The notes under the pieces were generated by a model that made no database searches, had not been told where the DNA came from, and saw only the letters and a program-made list of their open reading frames with translations. A DNA stretch of 64,000 bases from Campylobacter sp. CCS1377 (lineage in GTDB: Bacteria; Campylobacterota; Campylobacteria; Campylobacterales; Campylobacteraceae). Below are positions 55,375 to 63,297 of the stretch, one piece after another. How positions within the stretch are numbered: position 1 is the stretch's first letter; every line of letters starts with the position of its first letter. The stretch is from the NCBI RefSeq assembly GCF_040008265.1, contig NZ_CP155620.1, forward strand, positions 682,001 through 746,000, written 5' to 3'. The position numbers and the translations under genes were made by a program.

Positions 55375-56319
55375 ATGCATAAAATTAAGAATTTTCCCAT
55401 AATGTTTTTTGCTGTGATTATGGGTATGGGTGGATTTTCGCTTGTTGTTTTTGCTTTGAGCGAAAAATTTAAATTTTCTTTAGTGTTTTTTGATATTTTC
55501 AGAGTGATAAGCACTTCGCTTTTTATGATTATAGTTGTGTTTTATCTTATGAAAATCATTTTGTATTTTAATGCTTTTAAAGCCGAAATTAATCATCCCA
55601 TTAAGATTAATTTTACTGCTACTTTTTCTATTTCTTTGCTTATTTTAGCAATGCTTTGGAAAGATTTTCCTGTGTTTTATCAAAGTCTTTTTTATATAGG
55701 TCTTGTTTTTCAAACCTTTATTACCTTTTATGTGATTTCTTTTTGGATTAAGAATAATTTAGAGATCAAACACTCCAATCCAGCTTGGTTTATACCTGTG
55801 GTTGGAAATTTAATCGTCGTAATTGCAGGTGAAAAAGAGTGGGCTTGGCTTTGGTATTATTTTAGCATAGCGATGTTTTTTTATGGGATATTATTTAGTA
55901 TTATTTTTTATAGAATTTTATTTCACGATCAATTGGCAATGAAATTTATCCCAACAATGTTTATTATGCTTGCACCTCCTGCAGTTGGCTTCTTATCTTA
56001 TGTAAAAATTGTGGGCTATGATTTGTTTGCGCAAAGTCTTTTTAGCTTAACTTTGTTTTTTAGTTTTTTATTGTTTTTTATGTTTAAAAGTTTTTTTAAA
56101 CTTAAATTTTTTCTCTCGTGGTGGGCTTTTACTTTTCCAAGTGCAGCAGCAATTTTAGCAATTTTGAAATTTTATGAATTTTCTCATGAGAGTATCTTTT
56201 TATATTTTGGGGTGTTTTTGTTTGTGATTTTATGTATTATGATGCTTTTGGTGGGTTTTTATACTCTGAAAAATATCATCAATCAGAGTATATTTGAAGA
56301 AGAGCCTGTTTTAAAGTAA
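55375..56319 (+). CDS. TehA/TDT-family (SLAC1-like) membrane transporter
   Basis: A membrane protein of about 314 residues with ten helices of the tellurite-resistance/dicarboxylate transporter (TDT) family, related to SLAC1 anion channels. The N-terminal NFPIMFFAVIMGMGGFSLVV is the diagnostic first helix; a gating Phe is expected in helix V. Substrates in the family include malate, sulfite and chloride. Two ATGs lie at 55369 and 55375; the second is better spaced from AAAAGG at 55362-55366. It is divergent from the Crp/Fnr regulator, which may control it, and its stop overlaps the convergent AEC gene by nine bases. Confidence 0.88.
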   Translation: MHKIKNFPIMFFAVIMGMGGFSLVVFALSEKFKFSLVFFDIFRVISTSLFMIIVVFYLMKIILYFNAFKAEINHPIKINFTATFSISLLILAMLWKDFPVFYQSLFYIGLVFQTFITFYVISFWIKNNLEIKHSNPAWFIPVVGNLIVVIAGEKEWAWLWYYFSIAMFFYGILFSIIFYRILFHDQLAMKFIPTMFIMLAPPAVGFLSYVKIVGYDLFAQSLFSLTLFFSFLLFFMFKSFFKLKFFLSWWAFTFPSAAAILAILKFYEFSHESIFLYFGVFLFVILCIMMLLVGFYTLKNIINQSIFEEEPVLK

Positions 56320-57222
56320 AATCCAAGTGAGTAAAGGCATGGAAATAAAAGCAAACAAAATTCCAAATGCAACTGCACTAACGGCTAGATTAGTGTCAAG
56401 CTTAGCTTTCATTATCATTGCACCTGCTAGAGTCATTGTTGGCATAGCTGATTCTAGTATTGCAACATTTAAACTAGAACTAAAATTAAGATGAAAAATT
56501 TTTACCAATACAATAAAAATCAAAGGAGCAAGTAGCATTTTTGCTCCAATAACAATCAATGTGCTTTTATATGAACTTACAATGGCTGAAAAACCAAGAC
56601 TTAAACCTATGGCAAATAAAGCTACTGCGGTAGCGCAAGAGCCAAACATTTTAATGGGTTCAAAAATAAATTCTGGGATATAAAACATTTTGCAAAATAT
56701 ACCACCAACAAGTGCTATAAAAGGTGGAAAAGTGATAATTTTTTTAATATTTTGCAATAAATTCACTTTTTGCTCGCTTGCTAAAGATAAAACGAGTGGT
56801 CCAAAAAGCGAAATAGGCAAGGTTGTTGCTAGTGCATCATAAAGTATAATTTCTCCTATAAATTTTGGATCAGGATAAATACCAGAAATGATGGGAATAC
56901 CTACAAAAAGTGTATTTCCAAAGCTTGATAATAAAAACATACTCACTAGAGTGGTTTTTGAAAAATGAAAAATTTTACCCAATAAAACACTGATTAAACC
57001 CGCTAAAATACAGGAACTAAGTCCAAGTAAAATTATTAAAATGAGTGTAAAATCGAGCGTTAAATGATATACTTTTTCAAAGATTAAGCAAGGTAAAGAA
57101 AAAATAATGGCAAAGTCTAGAAAAGTTCTTGATTGTTTTTGCTTTAAAATTTTAAAGCGTTTTGCGAGATAACCACCGCTTAATAGAGTAAATACGGTAA
57201 ATAAAGGAGTAAAAATAAACAT
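56311..57222 (-). CDS. AEC family transporter (auxin efflux carrier-like)
   Basis: A 303-residue inner-membrane carrier with about ten hydrophobic helices arranged as two inverted halves (FTVFTLLSGGYLAKRF in the first, FGILFAFISMPLLTWILL at the end). AEC/PIN-type carriers in bacteria export or import organic acids such as malate. The intact length and the conserved GTNP-like loop (SSFGNTLFVGIPI near residues 100-112) fit the family. ATG 57222 precedes a gap with no obvious strong ribosome site. The 3' end overlaps the convergent TehA-like gene. Substrate unknown. Confidence 0.88.
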   Translation of the reverse strand: MFIFTPLFTVFTLLSGGYLAKRFKILKQKQSRTFLDFAIIFSLPCLIFEKVYHLTLDFTLILIILLGLSSCILAGLISVLLGKIFHFSKTTLVSMFLLSSFGNTLFVGIPIISGIYPDPKFIGEIILYDALATTLPISLFGPLVLSLASEQKVNLLQNIKKIITFPPFIALVGGIFCKMFYIPEFIFEPIKMFGSCATAVALFAIGLSLGFSAIVSSYKSTLIVIGAKMLLAPLIFIVLVKIFHLNFSSSLNVAILESAMPTMTLAGAMIMKAKLDTNLAVSAVAFGILFAFISMPLLTWILL

Positions 57223-57272
57223 CGTTTTTCCTTGAGATTTAAAAAACGACGCAATTATAATACTTGAAATTT

Positions 57273-57306
57273 AAAAAAAATCTTAAGCAAAGATTTATCT
57301 TTGCTT
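57273..57306 (-). terminator. Rho-independent terminator after dnaE
   Basis: AAGCAAAGAT (57285-57294) pairs with ATCTTTGCTT (57297-57306), and the minus strand continues into eight T (57280-57273). It begins directly at the dnaE stop. Confidence 0.9.
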
Positions 57307-60300
57307 TTATATGGCTGTTTTGCTTAGAATTTTTTCGCTAATAGAATCTGAAATCACAAAATCTGTGTGATAAAGCAGACAAGATCCAGCACTTATGACT
57401 TTTAATACAAGTTTTTTGTTGCCTGCTTCGTTTGGATTATGCGCATTCCTTGCTAATTCGTGGATTTCATAGATTAATTCTCTATTTAAACGACTTAAAT
57501 CAAGCTCGATAATATTTTTTTCAAATTCTTTAGGCTCTTTTACAAAATCATTATCGCGTTTTTTCTCATTGTATTTTTTGAAGCTTTTTTGTGCTTTAAA
57601 ATCTTTATCTTTTACTTCTTCTAATTCAAAAAAATTACTCAATCTAAAATTTAAAGAACCTTCTTTATGATCATAGCCTAGTAAAAATGCGTAAGCTTTT
57701 TGTTTTTTCTCTTCGTCTTTAAAAATTTCTTCTAAATCATTAACAAAGCTTTCAAAAACAATGACATCAAAATTTGAATAAAAATCAAGCAACTGCATTT
57801 TTGCGTATCTTTTGCCACTTTTACTCATTAAAGATTTAAAATCTTCAATGCGACCTATACTTAAAATTTCACCATTTCCATTTAAATTTTCAAAATCTAT
57901 ACTTTTATAATAATCAATTCCTTCAATATCTTTATTGAATTTATCCAAAGGATGGCCTGAGAGATAAATGCCTAAAATTTCTTTTTCATAGCCTAATTTT
58001 TCCATGAGCTCAAATTCGCTATTATTGATATTGATGCTGATTTTAATGTCTTTTGAGATTTCTTCTTCTCCAAAAAGTGAATCTTGTGCATCTCTTCTTA
58101 CTTCAGCAATTTTTCTACTTGTTTCGGCTAATATTTCAAGATTGTCAAATAAACATTTTCTTGTATAGCCAAATTCATCAAAAGCACCTACTTTGATTAA
58201 ATTTTCTAAGGTTTTTTTGTTGATTTTTGCCGGATTAATTTTGTTAAGAAAATCATCAAGATCTTTAAATCCTTCTTTTGGTCTTATTTCCATAATATTT
58301 GTAACCGCAGGAATTCCAACACTTTTAATTGCACCTAAGCCATAGATAATACCATCTTTACCATTTTCTAACTCAATAGCACTAAATTCCCTTTGAGCTT
58401 TGTTAATATTTGGCGGAAGTAGTTTAATATCCATTCTTTTCATCTCTTCGATATAAACTGCAACTTTTTCAACTTTGTTTTCTTCGCTAGTAAGCAAAGC
58501 AGCCATAAATTCACTAGGATAGTAAGTCTTTAAATATGCTGTTTGAAAAGTGATAAGTGCATAAGCTGCGGAATGAGATTTATTAAAACCATATCCTGCA
58601 AATTTAACGATTAATTCCCAAAGATCTTCCGCTTTTGATCTATTATAGCCTTGTTTTTCTGCTCCATCAGCAAATTCACTTTTTAGTTTTTTCATTTTTT
58701 CTGGATCTTTTTTACCCATGGCACGACGCACCACATCCGCTCCACCTAATGAAAATCCACCTATAATTTGAACGATTTGCATAACTTGTTCTTGATAGAC
58801 AATAACCCCATAAGTAGGTTCTAATACACTTTCTAAAACATCAAATGGGTATTCTATCTTCTTAAGTCCGTGTTTTCTGTCGATAAAATCATCAAGCATT
58901 CCTGATTCCATAGGGCCCGGACGATAAAGTGCCAAAACCGCGATGATATCTTCGAAACGCTCTGGTTTTAATCTAGAATTTAGACTTTGCATACCGCCCG
59001 ATTCTATTTGAAATATCCCTAAAGTATTACCACTTTGTATGGTTTTATAAACTTTAGGGTCATTTACATCAATAGCCTCCCAGACAATATCTTTGTTGTA
59101 TCGTTTTTTTATGAGCTTAATGGCATTGTCAATAACTGTAAGGGTTTTTAAGCCCAAAAAGTCAAATTTAATTAAATCTACATCTTCTAAATGATCTTTA
59201 GAATATTGAGTAACCAAATGTCTTTCATCGTTTTTGCTTTGTCTAAAAAGCGGAGTTTTTTTCCATAAGCTTTCATTAGAAATCACAACTCCAGCAGCGT
59301 GCATACCAGCGTTTCTATTAAGCCCTTCAAGTGCTTTTGCATACTCCCAAACTTGATGACCCTTGGGATGACGATCGATAAATTCTTTAATTTTCGGTTC
59401 TTTTTCAAAGGCATCGTCTAGGGTAATTTTTAATTCTTCAGGGATAAGTTTAGCAAGTTCATCTGCATCAGGAATACTCATATCGCAAACCCTTGCAACA
59501 TCGCGAATCACACCTTTGGCTAAAAGCTTACCAAAAGTAATAACTTGCGCTACTTTATCAGCTCCGTATTTATCGATCACATAATCAATCACTTCAGCAC
59601 GCCTATCTTGGCAAAAATCCACATCAATATCGGGCATTGACACCCTTTCTGGATTTAAAAAACGCTCAAAAAGTAGGTTATAAGGAAGAGGATCTAAATC
59701 TGTAATTTTTAGACAATAAGAAACTAAACTTCCTGCCGCAGAGCCCCTTCCAGGACCCACTGGGATATCCTTATCCTTGGCAACTTTTATAAAATCATGA
59801 ACTATAAGCATATAGCCTGAAAATTTCATATTTTTTATAATATTGATTTCAACTTCAAGTCTTTTTTTATATTCTTCGTGTTTGCTTGCATCAATGAATT
59901 TTAATCTTTCTTCTAAGCCTTTCTTGCATAAAAACTCAAAAACCACATCGTCATTATCAAAACTAAATTCGACTTCTTCTTGAGGCAAGTTAATGTCGTA
60001 TTCTTTAGCATATTGGCGTGTAAATTTAAAATTTGGTGGAGTGGGATTGCCTAATTTTAATTCTAAATTGCATTTATTGGCAATTTCTTGAGTGTTCTCA
60101 ATCGCTTCTGGAATATCTGCAAAGAGTTCGCTCATTTGTGCTGGAGATTTAACATAAAATTCATGAACACTGTGTCTTAGGCGGTTTGGATCGTCTAATT
60201 TTACGCCCATTGCTATACACATAAAAACTTCATGCGCGCTTGCTCTTTCCTTAAAAGTGTAATGTGTATCATTTGTGGCAATGATTTTAATGCCTAATTC

Positions 60301-60906
60301 TTTAGATAATTTAATGATTTGATTATCAATAAAAAGTTGATCTCCTATGCCATGACGCATTATTTCAAGATAAAAATCATCCCCAAAAACTTCTTTATAC
60401 CACAACGCAACTTCTTTTGCAGCTTCATAGCCTTTAGCACCAAATTTTTGATTTTTTTCACTTTTTGTATTAAGATGCCAATTTACCTCACCTTGCAAGC
60501 AAGCTGAAGAACAGATTAAGCCTTCGCTGTGTTTTTTTAAAAGCTTTTTATTGATACGCGGATAATAATAAAGTCCGTGAATATAGCTTTGGGAGCTTAG
60601 ATACATTAAATTTTGATATCCAATTTCATTTTTAGCATAAAGACAAAGATGAAAGCGTTGTCTTGAGCTTCTATCGTTTAATTCTTCGCCATTGTGCAAA
60701 TAAGCTTCTATGCCAATGATGGGCTTTATACCTTGTGCTTTCATGGTTTGATAAAAGTCAATCGCTCCAAACATATTTCCATGATCAGTCATTGCTACAC
60801 TGGTTGCGCCTTGTTCTTTTAAGGTTTTGGCTAATTCTTTAAGTTTATTAGCTCCATCGAGCAAAGAATATTCTGTGTGTAAATGAAGATGGGTAAATTG
60901 GCTCAT
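57307..60906 (-). CDS. dnaE: DNA polymerase III alpha subunit
   Basis: Replicative polymerase catalytic subunit. The 1199 residues are full length for the Epsilonproteobacterial DnaE1 type. An N-terminal PHP domain (QFTHLHLHTEYSLLDGA) is followed by palm motifs with catalytic Asp in MPDIDVDFCQDRR near residues 420-432 and the fingers GFNKSHSAAYALITFQTAYL near residues 770-790. A C-terminal HhH and OB region begins near residue 1040 (GEILSIGRIEDFKSL). No proofreading domain is present, so a separate epsilon subunit is needed. ATG 60906 has AAGGA upstream. A terminator follows. Confidence 0.98.
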   Translation of the reverse strand: MSQFTHLHLHTEYSLLDGANKLKELAKTLKEQGATSVAMTDHGNMFGAIDFYQTMKAQGIKPIIGIEAYLHNGEELNDRSSRQRFHLCLYAKNEIGYQNLMYLSSQSYIHGLYYYPRINKKLLKKHSEGLICSSACLQGEVNWHLNTKSEKNQKFGAKGYEAAKEVALWYKEVFGDDFYLEIMRHGIGDQLFIDNQIIKLSKELGIKIIATNDTHYTFKERASAHEVFMCIAMGVKLDDPNRLRHSVHEFYVKSPAQMSELFADIPEAIENTQEIANKCNLELKLGNPTPPNFKFTRQYAKEYDINLPQEEVEFSFDNDDVVFEFLCKKGLEERLKFIDASKHEEYKKRLEVEINIIKNMKFSGYMLIVHDFIKVAKDKDIPVGPGRGSAAGSLVSYCLKITDLDPLPYNLLFERFLNPERVSMPDIDVDFCQDRRAEVIDYVIDKYGADKVAQVITFGKLLAKGVIRDVARVCDMSIPDADELAKLIPEELKITLDDAFEKEPKIKEFIDRHPKGHQVWEYAKALEGLNRNAGMHAAGVVISNESLWKKTPLFRQSKNDERHLVTQYSKDHLEDVDLIKFDFLGLKTLTVIDNAIKLIKKRYNKDIVWEAIDVNDPKVYKTIQSGNTLGIFQIESGGMQSLNSRLKPERFEDIIAVLALYRPGPMESGMLDDFIDRKHGLKKIEYPFDVLESVLEPTYGVIVYQEQVMQIVQIIGGFSLGGADVVRRAMGKKDPEKMKKLKSEFADGAEKQGYNRSKAEDLWELIVKFAGYGFNKSHSAAYALITFQTAYLKTYYPSEFMAALLTSEENKVEKVAVYIEEMKRMDIKLLPPNINKAQREFSAIELENGKDGIIYGLGAIKSVGIPAVTNIMEIRPKEGFKDLDDFLNKINPAKINKKTLENLIKVGAFDEFGYTRKCLFDNLEILAETSRKIAEVRRDAQDSLFGEEEISKDIKISININNSEFELMEKLGYEKEILGIYLSGHPLDKFNKDIEGIDYYKSIDFENLNGNGEILSIGRIEDFKSLMSKSGKRYAKMQLLDFYSNFDVIVFESFVNDLEEIFKDEEKKQKAYAFLLGYDHKEGSLNFRLSNFFELEEVKDKDFKAQKSFKKYNEKKRDNDFVKEPKEFEKNIIELDLSRLNRELIYEIHELARNAHNPNEAGNKKLVLKVISAGSCLLYHTDFVISDSISEKILSKTAI

Positions 60907-61041
60907 TTTTATCCTTGTATTTTTTTGGAAGAAATTATAAAATTTTGTCGCTGAATTTGAAAGAATTTATAACTAAAATTAAGCTAAAATTTCTTACTTT
61001 TGTTTTAAAATGGAAACTTAATTTTTTTAAAGGATTTAGTG

Positions 61042-61284
61042 ATGAAAGTAAAAATTGCTTATTGCAATCTTTGAAATTATCAACCACAAGCTGCAAGGGT
61101 TGCAGAAGAATTACAAAATGATTTCAAAGACATTAAAGTGGAATTTGAAATCGGTGGTAGAGGTGATTTCATTGTTGAGGTGGATACTGAGGTGCTTTTT
61201 TCAAAAAGAGGCTTGATAGCTTGTGAAAGCGAAAGATTTCCTGAAGTTGGTGAAATCACAAAATTAATTAAAGCAAGGAAATAA
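61042..61284 (+). CDS. selW: selenoprotein W-like (Rdx family) with in-frame TGA for selenocysteine
   Basis: An 80-residue thioredoxin-like protein of the SelW/SelT/Rdx family, missed by ordinary gene calling because codon 11 is TGA (61072-61074). Reading TGA as Sec gives MKVKIAYCNLUNY, the family's CXXU redox motif. The frame then continues without stops (QPQAARVAEELQNDF, KVEFEIGGRGDFIVEVD, FPEVGEITKLIK) to TAA at 61282. ATG 61042 has AAAGGA seven bases upstream. Twenty-two bases after the TGA lies a hairpin of six pairs (61091-61096 with 61100-61105, GGG loop), placed like a bacterial SECIS. It needs SelB and tRNA-Sec, not in this window. It is convergent with the DJ-1 gene. Confidence 0.9.
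61091..61105 (+). promoter_or_regulatory. candidate bacterial SECIS hairpin in selW
   Basis: CTGCAA (61091-61096) and TTGCAG (61100-61105) form a perfect stem with loop GGG. The loop begins 22 bases after the TGA, within the range in which SelB recognises bacterial SECIS elements, and it contains the guanines usually required at the apex. Confidence 0.7.
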
Positions 61285-61298
61285 ACCCTTGCTTTAAT
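61268..61298. terminator. bidirectional terminator between selW and the DJ-1 gene
   Basis: AAAGCAAGG (61270-61278) pairs with CCTTGCTTT (61287-61295) and includes the selW stop codon in its loop. A/T-rich flanks allow use from both sides. Confidence 0.7.
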
Positions 61299-61300
61299 TA

Positions 61301-61870
61301 TCACTTAGTTAGCGGAATTAACATACCCTCATAAAGAGCCTTATAAATTTCTTCTCCGCAAAGTATTTTGGCAAGTTCTAAACCAAAAAGAATGGCAGTT
61401 GCTGGACCGGCTGCTGTGATGATATTTTTATTTACAACAACGGCTTTGTTTAATCTTGTTCCTTTAAGTCCCGCTTCACAACCTGGGTAGCAAGTGAAAT
61501 TTCCTTCCAGAACTCCTGCGGTATTTAAAACTATAGGTGAGGCACAAATTGCGGCAACGATTTTTTCATCAGCGTGTAATTTTTTGATAATGTTTAGAAT
61601 TTGAGAATTGTTTTTTAAATTATTCATTCCTTCAAATCCACCTGCAAGTGCTATAGCATCAAGTTCCTTTGCTTCTATAGCTTCTAAGGAGCAATCTGCT
61701 TTTATTACAATACCATTAGCCCCTTTGACTAAAAGCTCTTGATTTAAAGCTGCAATGATAACTTCTAAATTTTTATCCATCTCGCCTGCTCTTTTTAAAA
61801 CATCGGCTATACCTATAAATTCAGCTTCTTCAAAGCCTTGTGCTAGAGGAATTAGAATTTTTTTACTCAT
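61301..61870 (-). CDS. DJ-1/PfpI family protein (ThiJ-like)
   Basis: A 189-residue cytoplasmic protein of the DJ-1/ThiJ/PfpI superfamily. Typical are ILIPLAQGFEEAEFIG near residues 5-20 (with the conserved Glu near position 14), LAGGFEGMNNL near residues 74-84, and the nucleophile elbow VAAICASPIVLNTAG near residues 104-118 with Cys108. Members act as protein deglycases/glyoxalases or redox-sensitive chaperones. The C-terminal half (CYPGCEAGLKGTRL, GPATAILFGLELAKIL) is canonical. Its ATG overlaps the stop of the small membrane gene (ATGA), so it is the third gene of a folD operon. Confidence 0.92.
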   Translation of the reverse strand: MSKKILIPLAQGFEEAEFIGIADVLKRAGEMDKNLEVIIAALNQELLVKGANGIVIKADCSLEAIEAKELDAIALAGGFEGMNNLKNNSQILNIIKKLHADEKIVAAICASPIVLNTAGVLEGNFTCYPGCEAGLKGTRLNKAVVVNKNIITAAGPATAILFGLELAKILCGEEIYKALYEGMLIPLTK

Positions 61871-62013
61871 TTTTTCTCCTTTTTGTTAAATTGTTTATAT
61901 TTTTCTTCTTTTTCTTTTGCTTTAATTCTCATTTGATAATTAAAGCCCAAAATCAAAAAAACCATAAAAGCAACAAATAAAGCAGTGATAATAAAATCTA
62001 AAATTTCTTGCAT
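61867..62013 (-). CDS. small single-pass membrane protein, 48 aa
   Basis: A short gene easily missed by annotation. It reads MQEILDFIITALFVAFMVFL, continues through a membrane helix (LILGFNYQM) and ends in a strongly basic tail (RIKAKEKEEKYKQFNKKEKK). The ATG overlaps the folD stop (TAATG) and the stop overlaps the DJ-1 ATG (ATGA), so it is translationally coupled on both sides, strong evidence that it is real. No family recognised. Topology: short N-terminus, one helix and a cytoplasmic basic C-terminus. A CcoQ/CcoS-like size is noted, but it does not lie near oxidase genes. Confidence 0.75.
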   Translation of the reverse strand: MQEILDFIITALFVAFMVFLILGFNYQMRIKAKEKEEKYKQFNKKEKK

Positions 62014-62867
62014 TATTTTTTAACCTTAAGACGGTTTTGTGCTGATTTGATTGTATTTTCAAGTAGTATAGCTATAGTCATAGGACCAACACCACCAGGC
62101 ACGGGAGTGATAAAACTTGCTTTTTTGCTTACATTTTCAAAATCTACATCACCAACTATTTTGCCATCCACTCTATTAATACCTACATCAACAACAATTA
62201 CTCCATCTTTAACCATATCTGCTTTTAGTAGATCAGGACATCCAGCTGCAACGACTATTAAATCAGCATTTTTGGTATACATTTTCAAATCTTTTGTTTT
62301 AATATGGCAAATGCTTACACTCGCACCTGCATTTAATAATAAAGCAGACATAGGTTTTCCTACGATATTTGACGCTCCAATCACTACAGTATCTAAGCCT
62401 TCAAGGTTGATATTATATTCATTTAATAAACGCATAATTCCAAAAGGTGTGCAAGGCAAAAATCCGTTTTCAAATCCTAAATTTAAATAGCCGACATTAT
62501 TAGGATGAAAACCATCAACATCTTTAAGGGCGCTAATGTTTTCTAAAATAAGATTTTTATTGATGTGACTTGGTAGGGGTAATTGGACTAAAATTCCATC
62601 CACGCTATCATCGTAGTTAAGAGTATTAATAAGTGCTAAGAGCTCATTTTGTGAAGTGCTAGCTTCAAGTTTATAGACTAAAGACTTGATACCGCAAGCT
62701 TCGCAGGCTTTTGCTTTACTATTAACATAGGTTTTGCTTGCCTCATCATCACCAACTAAAATTACAGCCAAACAAGGCTCAATCCCTTGTGATTTTAAAT
62801 TTTCAGCCTTTTTACTCAGTTCGTTTTTTACTTTGACGCTAAGTTTTTTGCCATCCAATAAAACCAT
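62013..62867 (-). CDS. folD: bifunctional methylene-THF dehydrogenase/cyclohydrolase FolD
   Basis: Interconverts 5,10-methylene-THF and 10-formyl-THF, feeding purine and formyl-Met synthesis. The 284 residues are family length. Catalytic Lys is in TYVNSKAKACEACGI near residues 50-64, the folate site in DGILVQLPLPSHIN near residues 94-107, and the NADP site in VVIGASNIVGKPMSALLL near residues 158-175, with PVPGGVGPMTIAILLENT near residues 255-272. ATG 62867 has AAGGAAA upstream. It is first in a three-gene minus-strand operon with the 48-aa membrane protein and DJ-1. Confidence 0.97.
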   Translation of the reverse strand: MVLLDGKKLSVKVKNELSKKAENLKSQGIEPCLAVILVGDDEASKTYVNSKAKACEACGIKSLVYKLEASTSQNELLALINTLNYDDSVDGILVQLPLPSHINKNLILENISALKDVDGFHPNNVGYLNLGFENGFLPCTPFGIMRLLNEYNINLEGLDTVVIGASNIVGKPMSALLLNAGASVSICHIKTKDLKMYTKNADLIVVAAGCPDLLKADMVKDGVIVVDVGINRVDGKIVGDVDFENVSKKASFITPVPGGVGPMTIAILLENTIKSAQNRLKVKK

Positions 62868-62946
62868 AATTTTCCTTAGATATTTATATTGTTTTAAAAT
62901 AAAAATTGTATCATACTAGAACTTCTTTTTTATTTAAGGTTAGAAT

Positions 62947-63297
62947 TTGAAAATAATATTTTTTTGTATTTTAAGTGCGGTAAAACTTTTTTGCGAAGAT
63001 TTTATTACTTTTCAAGAGTATGCTAAAATGCTTTATGAAAATCCTCGTGGCATAAGTTGTAAGCATTGTCATGGGGAAGATGGTAGAGAGCAAATTTTGG
63101 GATATTATGAGAAAAAGAGGCAAAAAATTCCTTTTGTAGTTCCAAGTATTCAAAATTTAGATTATGAAAAATTTAAAAATTCTTTAAGTGAAGACAAGGA
63201 AGGTAAAAGCATAATGCCAACTTATTCTTTAACTGAAAATGAAATTTTAGCTTTATATAATTACATCAAACAACTTAATAAGGAAAAGAAAAAATGA
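62947..63297 (+). CDS. periplasmic monoheme cytochrome c
   Basis: A 116-residue secreted class I c-type cytochrome. The signal peptide is [14 protein letters not shown] (start at TTG 62947, AAGG upstream). One heme motif [10 protein letters not shown] lies near residues 38-47 and the axial Met in [24 protein letters not shown] near residue 89. Length is normal for single-domain cytochromes. It is upstream of hemL, whose ATG overlaps its stop by four bases, coupling a heme protein to the first heme-synthesis enzymes. It could carry electrons to a terminal oxidase or peroxidase; the partner is not visible. Confidence 0.9.
   Translation: MKIIFFCILSAVKLFCEDFITFQEYAKMLYENPRGISCKHCHGEDGREQILGYYEKKRQKIPFVVPSIQNLDYEKFKNSLSEDKEGKSIMPTYSLTENEILALYNYIKQLNKEKKK

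Noticed and set aside
61021-61074. Frame ending at the TGA in front of selW, as a small gene of ten codons
   Set aside because: The TGA falls at the Sec position of a conserved family and the frame continues for 69 codons with the right motifs, so it is read through rather than ending there.
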